Assembly: GCA_024642205.1 (NCBI GenBank)
Contig: JAHEBQ010000041.1
Span: 1-56,562, forward strand
Source: Planctomycetaceae bacterium
Lineage (GTDB): Bacteria; Planctomycetota; Planctomycetia; Pirellulales; Pirellulaceae
Direction of reading: 5' to 3'
DNA: 56,562 bases
The notes beneath the pieces are model-generated. The model saw nothing but the letters and a program-made list of their open reading frames with translations. It was not told where the DNA came from and did no database searches. Positions 37,731 through 46,455 of this stretch are shown here, piece after piece; the first letter of the stretch is position 1; each line of letters starts with the position of its first letter. The translations under genes were made by a program, and so were the position numbers.

Positions 37731-39569
37731 CTACTTCCTGTTCCTGTTCTTTTTGGGTGCAGGCCTGGTTACGGCGATGCCCAGATTCTCTTTCATGCCT
37801 GCCACGTAACCCTGGTGACTGAATTCACATGCATGGATGGCGGCGGAATAGGGCTCGATTCCATCGCCGATCCAATCGATAATGTTGAGAATTTTTAGCG
37901 ACGCATAGGAGCTGTTGGCCAACAATTCATTCCAGCACGCCTGGGCGGCTGCCTTGTCATCGCCTCGATAGAGAATCCAGGCTGCCATGGCCCGAACGTG
38001 ATGGGATTCATCTGCAAGACACTTTTTGATCAGCTGCATGTCAAGAGAAGTCCTGTTCTGGAGGTGGAAGCACCCTTCGATGGCCCAGTAACGGACGCCC
38101 GAATCGTTCGCGTTCAGGTTGTCATAAAACCATGCAAGGTTGGCCGGGTCTTGCGCCAACGCCTTTGCCGAGGCAGATTGATACGCTTTCAAGTCGTACA
38201 GTGCCGGGTCGCGGACCATTTCGTAGATGGTCTTTCCGCATTCCTCCGAGCGCTTGACGACTTCGCTCTCTGGCAACAACCCCGAATCGAATTTCTCCAA
38301 CTGCCACTGATCGAGCGCGTCACTCAGACGAGCAACGTCCTTGGCATACCGGGGATCATCGATCAGGTTGTTCACGTTGTCGGGATCAATGGAAGTCTCA
38401 TAAAGTTCCTCCATCGGCTTGGTTCCAAAAAACCGCCCCGTGACGGAGTTCGTTTTTCCTTCGAGGAAATATTGCTCCCAGGCCTGGGTGGCTTTCATTT
38501 TCCACAGGTAATTCAAGTGCTGTCCCCACGGGGCGTAGGGCATGTAGTTTCTGATATAAAGCAATTTCGTATCGCGGATGGCCCTGACATTGTCGCAACG
38601 TTCATCCATTCGCCCCCGGAAGCTGACATGGTAATCCCGTTTTTCCGTCTCGGGACCCAGGAAGATCTTCCCCTGAAGATAATCGGGCGTTTCGGCACCA
38701 CAGATTTGGAGCCAGGTTTTTGGCATATCGATGAAGCTGACCAATTGATCGACTTGGCTGCCTGGCTCGGCAGGGCGAAGATGTTTGAATTTTTCCGGGA
38801 TCCGAATAATCAACGGACAATGTGTTCCACTATTGAACAGGAATCGTTTACTCCGCGCGAGAACTCCCCCATGATCCGAGTTATGGATCACGATTGTATT
38901 TTCAGCCATGCCACTTTTTTCCAGCTCCGCCAGGGCCAGCCCGATATCGGCATCCATCTTTTTCACCTGGTCATGATAGTGCGCATAGTTTTTGCGGATG
39001 TCGGGAATGTCCGGATGGTACCTGGCCAAACGAACATCGTCGGGACTATGCGTGGTGTGATCGACATCGCCGAAAGCCCTGGACTCGTGTGATTTCGTAT
39101 TGTTGATCACCATGAAAAACGGTTGGTGTTGTTTCAGTTCGCTCCAGTTGACTTCATCGGTATCCCACGGGCTTTTGTCGTCGCGGCCGCCAATGTTGTA
39201 ATCCGTCTTTTTGGCGTTGCCAACGTAATAGCCTGCTTTCTTGAGCAGATCCGGGTAGTACTTGATCGTCTCATGGGGAATCGGGTAGCGACTGCGCATC
39301 GGGTAGGTCCCCATCGACAATGCGTGAACCCCTGTGATCCAGGTACTCCGCATCGGCGCACAGACCGGAGCATTGGCGTAGCAATGCATGTACTGCACGC
39401 CTTGCTCCGCGAGTTTGTCGATATTCGGTGTCTCCGCAAACGGGTTTCCATAGCAGCCTACCCAATTGACGTTGTTGTCTTCACAAGTCAGCCAGAGGAT
39501 ATTGGGCCGGTCATCTGCAAAGACCGACGTGCTCACCAGGACAAGCAGGAACGCAAGGATTTTTTTCAT
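37731..39569 (-). CDS. Sulfatase with C-terminal HEAT-like region, active site CAPMR
   Basis: 612 residues with a signal peptide (1-18). The first metal motif is LTCEDNN (E30-D31) rather than DD, as in heparan N-sulfatase-like planctomycete sulfatases. The active-site block is C70-A-P-M-R74 in ANAPVCAPMRSTWITGVHALSMG, with Met in place of Ser. Further motifs: NAKKTDYNIGG, INNTKSHESRAFGD and IHNSDHGGVLARSKRFLFNSGTH (each shown in part). Residues of roughly 485-600 form alpha-helical HEAT-like repeats (SGVRYWAIEGCFHL; HHVRAMAAWILYRG) not present in standard sulfatases. This is the first gene of the collinear run that ends at 27330. Confidence 0.91.
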   Translation of the reverse strand: MKKILAFLLVLVSTSVFADDRPNILWLTCEDNNVNWVGCYGNPFAETPNIDKLAEQGVQYMHCYANAPVCAPMRSTWITGVHALSMGTYPMRSRYPIPHETIKYYPDLLKKAGYYVGNAKKTDYNIGGRDDKSPWDTDEVNWSELKQHQPFFMVINNTKSHESRAFGDVDHTTHSPDDVRLARYHPDIPDIRKNYAHYHDQVKKMDADIGLALAELEKSGMAENTIVIHNSDHGGVLARSKRFLFNSGTHCPLIIRIPEKFKHLRPAEPGSQVDQLVSFIDMPKTWLQICGAETPDYLQGKIFLGPETEKRDYHVSFRGRMDERCDNVRAIRDTKLLYIRNYMPYAPWGQHLNYLWKMKATQAWEQYFLEGKTNSVTGRFFGTKPMEELYETSIDPDNVNNLIDDPRYAKDVARLSDALDQWQLEKFDSGLLPESEVVKRSEECGKTIYEMVRDPALYDLKAYQSASAKALAQDPANLAWFYDNLNANDSGVRYWAIEGCFHLQNRTSLDMQLIKKCLADESHHVRAMAAWILYRGDDKAAAQACWNELLANSSYASLKILNIIDWIGDGIEPYSAAIHACEFSHQGYVAGMKENLGIAVTRPAPKKNRNRK

Positions 39570-40017
39570 GGTCGTCAGCTGCAGTTGAGAGGCGTGTTAT
39601 CGATCAGCGTCGCATTGATGATAATCTAGTTTACCGTGTCAAGTCACGCCTTTGGCTGCATCAAATGACAAAAGAAAAGTCATTTGCGGGCGGCAATCCA
39701 ACGCGCATGTTGCCGAGATTCTTGATGTACGTGTCGCCGCGAATGAACCTTCACTCTTGCGTTTGGAAGGATCGGCGCTCCACTGAAAGACGTAGACACC
39801 GGCGGCAGAAGCATGGACGCGGTTACCACTCACGGCCCGATGCATGGCCTCGACCGCAGCCTCGTTGCACAGCTGGGACTGTGCGTGCGATGGCTGAGGC
39901 AAGACACCGACCGTCAGGAGCCGGATGGAAAGACAGGTTTCAGCGGTATCAAATTCCGCTGGCTATTGCCCGCACCGGGATCGGCGGACTGGAATGATGC
40001 CGATTAAACCAACCTGA
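39570..40017. other. Gap upstream of the sulfatase run
   Basis: 448 bases that should carry the promoter for the transcript starting at 39569. Overlapping short frames on both strands (39639-40007) show no family pattern, and I see no hairpin or clear promoter. Confidence 0.4.
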
Positions 40018-40311
40018 CTACCGACGAAACACAAGTGAGGTGGTCGTGCGGAACAGGTCCTTGGGCATCGGAGCTGGATTGCCTCGATAATGGTTACGAC
40101 GTACGGTGTTGCCGTAAAAATGCATCGGTCGGTACGGCCGATCATTCATCGGCGTGTTCTTGATTTTAGCCCGATCGGCTCCCCGCGCAACAACCCGGGG
40201 ATACCATTCCGGTTCCTGCGCCCGGGACGATTGGGCAAACCAGGCTTGCACAATCAGCGCTAGGGCAAAAAAGCAGGGAACCAACGCAATCATTGAGCTA
40301 CGAAATTTCAT
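40018..40311 (-). CDS. Small secreted planctomycete protein
   Basis: 97 residues from the ATG at 40311, supported by GGGAG upstream; a longer frame to 40473 has no ribosome site. A signal peptide (MKFRSSMIALVPCFFALALIVQAW...SSRAQ) leaves about 65 mature residues rich in Arg, Tyr, Pro and Asn (YPRVVARGADRAKIKNTP; MHFYGNTVRRNHYRGNPAP). I recognise no domain. The basic, tyrosine-rich character suggests a wall- or surface-associated role, but this is a guess. Confidence 0.6.
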   Translation of the reverse strand: MKFRSSMIALVPCFFALALIVQAWFAQSSRAQEPEWYPRVVARGADRAKIKNTPMNDRPYRPMHFYGNTVRRNHYRGNPAPMPKDLFRTTTSLVFRR

Positions 40312-40717
40312 CGTGTAATTCTCCCAGTTGTAATTGATCAGGTAGAAACGTCGCGTTTTGAGGCTGACAACTCTATTGCTCGCGGCTTTGTCCAGGTTCG
40401 GTCCGTCGCCGCGAAAATTCAAGAAATCAACTTGGATATCGAGCCTGTTTTGATGGCGACGATCGAATGCCAAGGCTCCCGATCCAAGCCGAACAGCTGC
40501 TCATTTTCCATGCTAATCAACTTCGATCAGAATCAAATTTTCCTGTTCGAAAAAAGACATGAATAAGCTGATTGATTCGCGAAATTCCGGCATAATGATT
40601 GTTGTCTGAGGGTTGTATTGATTGTAAGTGCCCTTCGATTCAGCGATCATGGCCCTTTCGACTCGCGGTTGATCTGTTGGGTCAAAACCAGGCATCCGAA
40701 CAACGGCAGGAAGTCCC
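40312..40717. other. Intergenic region between divergent genes
   Basis: 406 bases between the small secreted protein and the PhoD-like fusion. It must hold promoters for both. I see an AT-rich patch near 40530-40620 but no convincing promoter or RNA. Confidence 0.4.
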
Positions 40718-43510
40718 ATGAGCTACGAAAAACACCATGGCAAAAACCAGTCATCACCTCTGGAAATCAACCGCCGCGAGTTCATCGGCAAAACGGCGGC
40801 TGTCACCGGTTCGGCAATCGCCGCGTCGGTTGTTTCGGAATCGCTGCTGGCCAAAACGTTATCCACGCCCGCCAACACGACGTCACCTGCTCGGCTGGTA
40901 TTTGACCGACCGGATTCGATGTTTCACGGGCACGATTGGCAAACTCTCAACCCGGGATATTGGAAAATCGAAAATGGTGCGCTTCGGCGACGATTGACCA
41001 ACTACGGTGATCGTGCGCGTCGAACCGGTTTTCCGTTTCATGCCCAAACACATGGTTTTGAATTCAAAACGGAATACGATCCATCGTTGGACAGCGGGAT
41101 TATTTACGCACCGCAATGGAACCTGACTGGTGCCTTCAAACTCAACGTCCGTTTTACTTTTCGTGGCCCGCGTCCGGATCCCGGGGAAGGTGACGATCCG
41201 AACTGGAAAATGTACCAGGACGGCTATGGGCTGATGGGTGTCGCGATTGGCTCAAGTTCGCTTTTCGAAAGCTATAACAAAGTCGGTAACCTGATCCGGA
41301 TAGGATGGTCCGACAACCAGAAACTGCAAGTCATCGGCCCTTCCAAAAATGGTAATCGTACATCCCAGGCCGGTACCGGCGAATCGTTCGACCAGGTCGT
41401 CAAGTCAACCGATGCCATGGAACTGTCGGCAGGCGACGAATGTCAACTGGACATCACCGTCAACCCGGAAACCGACCAGGAATCCAGAATCGACGTCCGT
41501 TTTCAGGCCGGTAACAAATCGTGTTCGCTCAGTCACGTCGTCCCGAAAGAATTAACCGCGGGGTTCGTCGGGATCGTATCGCGCGGGCTGATTGATTTTG
41601 AAGTCAACATGTTCCAAGTCGACCCTGGCCAAAACAAACCGGGAAATATCGGGGTCGCCGATTGCCTGGTTTGCTATCCGCTGGGCGATACGCTGGCGTT
41701 GAAAGACGGTCAATGGACCGTTCGCTTCGTCGGGATGTTTGCGTCCGACGGCGTTACGATTGATATCCGTGTTTCTGATTCCGAGACGCCCGACGGTGGC
41801 TGGGAAGGCGTCCCCGTCAGTGGCACAGGAAAGATCGTTGACAATCAATGGCGACGAAACACCGCGATCATCGATGTCCGATTACCGGACAGTCCCTCCG
41901 AGAAGACACTATTTTACACGGTCTGGAAAGATGGCCGGAACGTGACCGCTGACGGTCGTGTGGGAACCGACGCATGTGGTCCAGGGACCGGTTTCGTGGG
42001 CGATGTGCCGGGTGGCGGCAATTACCTGGGCCGACTGCCGCAACTCAAGGCACCGTACAAATTGTGTGGGCTGAGTTGCCATGCAATCAATTCAGGTTTG
42101 CAGTCACGAACCGAAAACGGCTGGCAGATAACCGGCGGTCGCGACGTTTGGCAGGTGCGTGATCAACCGACCGTCGAGGCATACAAACACCTTGAGGACT
42201 ACGATTTTCAGGTCATGGTCTGGGAAGATGATGTTTGGTACATGGAACTGTTAATGTACCCGCCGAGTACGGATGACGCGTACAAAATCGTGGCCCTTTC
42301 GATCTGCGGTCCAACCAGTCGCTGGCAAATGATGCGGCACTGGAATGTGATCAATCCGGGCGATCATGACTACGGCATGGACGATGTCAAAGGTCCGGAA
42401 CAAATCGTCATTCGAAAGACCTCGGGTCTCGGTCAGGACCCAGCCTACATGCGTCGCAATTTTCAAATCGTTCATCATTTGACCACGGGCGCCGAAGAAG
42501 TCGATCCCTACCGAAATCCAAAAAAGTGGCGATCGTGGAAAATGCCGAATCGCGATTTCACTTTTGTCGTGCTTGATTCCCGGCTCTGGCGCAGCAGCCA
42601 GGACGTCGACATCTGGGATGATCAGGGATGGAATGCGTTCAAGAGTCTCTACGATCGCACGGATCCGACTCGAAGTTTACTGGGCGAAGAACAATTCGGT
42701 TGGCTCCAGGAATTGCTCTCGACCGATTCGTCGCCTCTGATCTGCATTACCGGGATCAATGGATTGCATACGATTTGGGCAGGTGCCAAAAACGGAGAAA
42801 CGGCAAGCCGGAACCATCCAAAAAATTTCGAGCAACGCGATCGTGTCACCGCGGATTACGCAGGTTGGGTCAAAGCCGGAGCGGACCGCGTGCTTGAACT
42901 GCTGGGTTCTCGCGACGGAGTAACGACAGTTTATGGCGATGTGCACAATGGCTGCATCATGAAGAACGTCGATCATCGTGTCATCGAATGTAGTTTCGGA
43001 CCGATTGGTCGTAGTGGCGGGCGGGCCCTGATTCCCGGATTCGGCCCAACCATGAAAGACGTCGACGACCGGGACGTTGAAATCCATTCCCTCTACCACT
43101 CACAGTTCTCAAGTCCATCCCAGGACAAACACGCCACTGGTGACCCGTTCTACTGGAATTTCCTGGAAATGGAGTTCGATTCCGCTCATCCAGATCCGAA
43201 GATTGGGCTGCGAGTCCGAAACCTGGTCGATCCTCCGACGGAGGCTCCGCGCGGCGGCGGACCATTGGAAACAACGTCCACCCAAACCGGCCGCAGGCCA
43301 AATGGAAAACTACCGCGCATCAAGACGCTTCCCAACGCCGATATTTATTTTACTGACACCGACGGAAAATCCATTCGCGGAGCACGAAGCGACGAAGACG
43401 GCATCGTGCACATCCGCGGTCTGGTTGATGTCCAACCGGGAACCAAGGTCGTGGTCAATGCGTACGACGGCGAGAGATCTGAGTCACATGTTGTTTGGTT
43501 GGGCGATTAA
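40718..43510 (+). CDS. Tat-exported ConA-like / PhoD-like metallophosphatase / Ig-like fusion
   Basis: 930 residues. Tat signal INRREFIGKTAAVTG (R19-R20). Residues of roughly 60-310 form a LamG/DUF1080-like beta-sandwich (FDRPDSMFHGHDWQTLNPGYW; FEVNMFQVDPG). Residues of roughly 315-440 form another beta region (WTVRFVGMFASDGVTIDIRV). The metallophosphatase part (about 440-830) has PGDHDYGMDD, FTFVVLDSRLW and YGDVHNG (D741, H743), as in PhoD enzymes. The last about 60 residues (ADIYFTDTDGKSIRGARSDEDG) look like a carboxypeptidase-regulatory/Ig-like module. AGGAAG precedes the ATG. It would cleave a phosphate ester in a glycan-associated polymer outside the cytoplasm; the substrate is unknown. 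Confidence 0.85.
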   Translation: MSYEKHHGKNQSSPLEINRREFIGKTAAVTGSAIAASVVSESLLAKTLSTPANTTSPARLVFDRPDSMFHGHDWQTLNPGYWKIENGALRRRLTNYGDRARRTGFPFHAQTHGFEFKTEYDPSLDSGIIYAPQWNLTGAFKLNVRFTFRGPRPDPGEGDDPNWKMYQDGYGLMGVAIGSSSLFESYNKVGNLIRIGWSDNQKLQVIGPSKNGNRTSQAGTGESFDQVVKSTDAMELSAGDECQLDITVNPETDQESRIDVRFQAGNKSCSLSHVVPKELTAGFVGIVSRGLIDFEVNMFQVDPGQNKPGNIGVADCLVCYPLGDTLALKDGQWTVRFVGMFASDGVTIDIRVSDSETPDGGWEGVPVSGTGKIVDNQWRRNTAIIDVRLPDSPSEKTLFYTVWKDGRNVTADGRVGTDACGPGTGFVGDVPGGGNYLGRLPQLKAPYKLCGLSCHAINSGLQSRTENGWQITGGRDVWQVRDQPTVEAYKHLEDYDFQVMVWEDDVWYMELLMYPPSTDDAYKIVALSICGPTSRWQMMRHWNVINPGDHDYGMDDVKGPEQIVIRKTSGLGQDPAYMRRNFQIVHHLTTGAEEVDPYRNPKKWRSWKMPNRDFTFVVLDSRLWRSSQDVDIWDDQGWNAFKSLYDRTDPTRSLLGEEQFGWLQELLSTDSSPLICITGINGLHTIWAGAKNGETASRNHPKNFEQRDRVTADYAGWVKAGADRVLELLGSRDGVTTVYGDVHNGCIMKNVDHRVIECSFGPIGRSGGRALIPGFGPTMKDVDDRDVEIHSLYHSQFSSPSQDKHATGDPFYWNFLEMEFDSAHPDPKIGLRVRNLVDPPTEAPRGGGPLETTSTQTGRRPNGKLPRIKTLPNADIYFTDTDGKSIRGARSDEDGIVHIRGLVDVQPGTKVVVNAYDGERSESHVVWLGD

Positions 43511-43824
43511 CGGGGAAGGCAGCATTTCAATCCGTAAAAGCGCGATCCGTCGCTTCGTCAATGGCCGTATCCATGAATTTCAGCCTTCGTGATTTCCTTC
43601 AGGATTGCGTGCCGGGACTGATTCCTTGACGACGACCCGTCTGGCCGCAAAACGAAAATCTCTAACTTGCTGGATCGGCCCAATCATTGTTGTGCGCCGA
43701 AATGGTGATATCATTTTTCCAACTCCTTTGAGCCGGTTTTCGGTTCAACGGTTGACGCTGTCCGCCGCAACCGGACAATCATGGTTCGGCGGTAATTTGC
43801 AAAAATCCGGGATCGAGAAAGACG
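43511..43824. other. Intergenic region
   Basis: 314 bases before the CPXCG gene. A short frame at 43605-43832 has no support. I see nothing else in it. Confidence 0.4.
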
Positions 43825-44070
43825 ATGTCTAACGAGTTTGACGATCAGGATCTGGATGACACGGAATCTCATTCGGCTATGAATGATGAAGCCAGTTACG
43901 TCTGTAATTCGTGCGGCGAAGAGATTGTCGTTCCGCTTGATTTCTCCGAGGGGCAACGACAGGAGTATGTCGAAGACTGCCCGGTTTGTTGTCACCCTAA
44001 CATCATTTTTGTTGAATTCGATTCGGAAGGCCAGCCTGACATCTGGAGTCGATCGGAGCAGGACCCTTGA
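43825..44070 (+). CDS. CPXCG-type cysteine-rich zinc-ribbon protein
   Basis: 81 residues. Acidic N-terminus, then a zinc ribbon with CNSCGEE (27-33) and CPVCCHPN, giving two CxxC knuckles. This matches the small CPXCG-motif protein family, except that the Gly of the second knuckle is Cys. The rest (VPLDFSEGQRQEYVEDCPVC; NIIFVEFDSEG) follows the family. Function is unknown; a cytoplasmic zinc-binding role is likely. GAGAAAG precedes the ATG. It converges on the Nudix gene. Confidence 0.85.
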   Translation: MSNEFDDQDLDDTESHSAMNDEASYVCNSCGEEIVVPLDFSEGQRQEYVEDCPVCCHPNIIFVEFDSEGQPDIWSRSEQDP

Positions 44071-44145
44071 GAATTCAAATCCTCATGGTTTCATCCCTGC
44101 TTCGACGGTCCTGCCCGTGCCAACGGAATGGCCATCGAGGATGGC

Positions 44146-44820
44146 CTAACCGGTGCCGGGTCCAACACGCGAAAGCCGTTCAATCAGTTCACCCAACATG
44201 ATCGCGGTTGCCCCCCAGACTTTATGATGATCGACTCGATAAAACGGAACGATACGCGACTGGCCGTTTGAATGAACGACGTCGCCAACAACCAGAGTGG
44301 TTGGCTCGATCAAATACGAAAGCGGAGTCTTGATGATTTGTTCGACTTCGTGCTGGGAGCGAACGAAAACGGGCTGACCGGTGTGCCACCCGACAAACGG
44401 CGTGACCAGGAAATCCGTGGGGGGAATATAGACCGGGTTAAGCTGTCCGAGAACTTCGATGTTGCTTGTCGCGACCCCGATTTCTTCGTTCGTTTCGCGA
44501 ATCGCCGTTTGTAAAAGCGATTCGCCCCGATCCTGTCGTCCACCCGGGAAACTGATTTGGCTGGCATGTTTTGACAGTTTCGCGTGGCGCTTGGTCAAGA
44601 CAAGTATCGATTCACCGTTCGCGGGCTCCCTGTAAATCAGCATCATCACCGCCGCGACCCGGCCCGTCCCCGGAAGTTCCGGCGGTCGCGAATGCGGGCG
44701 ATTCAATTCCGGCACATCCACCTGCGGACGCCAGTTTTCAAAACCGCAAAGCGACATGGCGGCGACGAGTTGTTGCTTGGTTGGAGAAAACATGGAGTCA
44801 AACTTCCGGTAACCCGCCAT
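44146..44820 (-). CDS. Nudix hydrolase, CoA pyrophosphatase type
   Basis: 224 residues, cytoplasmic. The Nudix box is complete from G94: GGRQDRGESLLQTAIRETNE plus EIGV, with E100, R108-E109 and E112-E113. Just ahead lies LTKRHAKLSKHASQISFPGG, the UPF0035 signature of peroxisomal/bacterial CoA diphosphatases (NudL/YeaB group), which cleave CoA to phosphopantetheine and 3',5'-ADP. It lies 63 bases downstream of the TPM gene on the same strand and may be co-transcribed. Confidence 0.9.
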   Translation of the reverse strand: MAGYRKFDSMFSPTKQQLVAAMSLCGFENWRPQVDVPELNRPHSRPPELPGTGRVAAVMMLIYREPANGESILVLTKRHAKLSKHASQISFPGGRQDRGESLLQTAIRETNEEIGVATSNIEVLGQLNPVYIPPTDFLVTPFVGWHTGQPVFVRSQHEVEQIIKTPLSYLIEPTTLVVGDVVHSNGQSRIVPFYRVDHHKVWGATAIMLGELIERLSRVGPGTG

Positions 44821-44883
44821 TGCATCGCGCTGCGCAAGAACATTGGTGACAACGATATCTGCGATAAATGATCGCCGCCACCG

Positions 44884-46080
44884 TTACCAACCACCCCCGG
44901 CACCACCACCGGACGAACTCCCACCGCTGAAACCGCTACTGCCTCCGCCTCCGCTACTGCCACCAAAACTGCTTCCACTGCTTGTTGACTGGACTCGCTT
45001 CGGAGTTCGATAGGTATAAGACCGGTGGTAATCACAGCTTTGGCAATCTTCCGTGACACGGACTTTGCCTCCATGGTTGTAGTTGGCCCGGACCATTACG
45101 TCTTCGACTTTCAAGACCGTCACGTACCAGCATTTCGGGCACTTGGAATAGCGAGTCAAGAGTTTTCCATAGCGGATCTTCTGGACATTCTCACAACTCA
45201 AACAGGCCCACACATCGTAGTCGACGCTACCAAGCTGCTCCTCGGTCTGCTCGGATTCGTTCAGGTACTGGTCGTCATGTTCTTCCTCCAACAGGATCAT
45301 TTCGCCTGAACATTTCGGGCATTTCCGCGGACGATATCGCATGTAGTAGCGCCCTGCCGCCAACAAGCCGACTCCCCCGATTAAAGCCCCACCAAGCATC
45401 CAGGGGATCCAGGTGATCGGGCCGCCTCGCCGATGCTTGCGGACCGGCCTCGACGCGCTGACACCTGATACCGACGGAAGCGTGGCGGGCGCATCGAGAT
45501 CGGAAACCGAGTAAACCCGCGTTGCGCAGGACCGGATGCCCTCGTACAACGCCGAATTACCATCTCCTGCTCGGTAGTTGGGAAGGACGACGTCATCGAT
45601 GATCTGCTGAACGATTCGTGTTTGTTCTGGCCCATCGATCCCGTCCCCGAGCGCGATCCAGGCTTGCCGATCGTCCGTTGCAACAAACAACATGATCCCG
45701 TTGTCGCGCCAAATCCCCGGGGCGCCGGGGATACCCGGTTTTCCAACACCCCAATGATTAAACAAATTCGTGGCAAAGACCCGATGCTCGACGCCGTGAG
45801 TCGAGGGAACGACCACGACACACATTTCTCGCCCGAGCCGTTCGTTGACTTCCTGGCAAACCCGATTGATATTCTCGACGGCCTCTTCGGAAACGGTGCC
45901 CGACAGATCGACGATCCAGCCATTGGGCCGTGGTGATGGAATATCGGTAACCAACAGTTGTTGAGCGCACAGGTCAACTGTCCATCCAAGTCCGACCGCG
46001 AGCAAAACCATCAGGAGCGACGTCCGTTGGACGAACCAGACATCTTTTATCGAAAGAGTGAGTCGACCAGGCCGAATCAT
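44884..46080 (-). CDS. TPM-domain membrane protein with zinc-ribbon cytoplasmic tail
   Basis: 398 residues. An N-terminal membrane segment (about 20-40) is followed by a TPM domain (45-190), with the typical WIVDLSGTVS, GIMLFVATDDRQAWIALGDG and LYEGIR segments. A second membrane helix lies at about 222-248. Two pairs of CxxC follow: CPKC (254-257), CLSC (293-296), CPKC (314-317) and CQSC (346-349), enough for two zinc ribbons. The end is a Gly/Ser-rich tail (SGGGGSSGFSGGSSSGGG) as in YgcG-type proteins. TPM proteins are implicated in envelope and photosystem protein quality control, and the TPM domain of plants has phosphatase activity. GAGG precedes the ATG. Confidence 0.88.
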   Translation of the reverse strand: MIRPGRLTLSIKDVWFVQRTSLLMVLLAVGLGWTVDLCAQQLLVTDIPSPRPNGWIVDLSGTVSEEAVENINRVCQEVNERLGREMCVVVVPSTHGVEHRVFATNLFNHWGVGKPGIPGAPGIWRDNGIMLFVATDDRQAWIALGDGIDGPEQTRIVQQIIDDVVLPNYRAGDGNSALYEGIRSCATRVYSVSDLDAPATLPSVSGVSASRPVRKHRRGGPITWIPWMLGGALIGGVGLLAAGRYYMRYRPRKCPKCSGEMILLEEEHDDQYLNESEQTEEQLGSVDYDVWACLSCENVQKIRYGKLLTRYSKCPKCWYVTVLKVEDVMVRANYNHGGKVRVTEDCQSCDYHRSYTYRTPKRVQSTSSGSSFGGSSGGGGSSGFSGGSSSGGGAGGGW

Positions 46081-46455
46081 GGTTGCCTCAAAAAACGAAT
46101 TCCCGGAACGGTCCTACTGAATCGACTCGCAAGTCCGACGATTCCAATAGACCAATTCTAGCAATTATATCTCTGATGAGAGTAGCCCGGCCTCGGCTGG
46201 CGGATGGCACATGAACAGTTCGCATCCTGAACCAGGGGTTTGATCAAACCCTTTCCACGATTCCCGCCGCAGGTCTCGCCCATTTCAAGCGGGATTGGGC
46301 TGAGCAGAATCCGGATTTATTCCATTTTGATTGGCCGATGACTACAACTGACCGCGACGAGATTGGGAGACGGCTTTTCCGAACAAAATGTCTCGCGAAA
46401 GCCAAAAAACCCGCGAGCCGTCGCACTGAGGACCGAACGATCGGGAGCCACGCAA
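46081..46455. other. Intergenic region
   Basis: 375 bases upstream of the TPM gene and downstream of a DUF1559 gene. It includes a gtagcccg word near 46188 that also occurs near 49190 and 52197. No gene is seen. Confidence 0.4.

Noticed and set aside
37998..39092. 364-codon open frame antisense to the CAPMR sulfatase
   Set aside because: Same reason: the minus strand encodes an intact sulfatase with all motifs; the plus-strand frame has no signature.
39639..40007. Overlapping short frames on both strands upstream of the sulfatase run
   Set aside because: No domain, no ribosome site and unusual composition; treated as intergenic.
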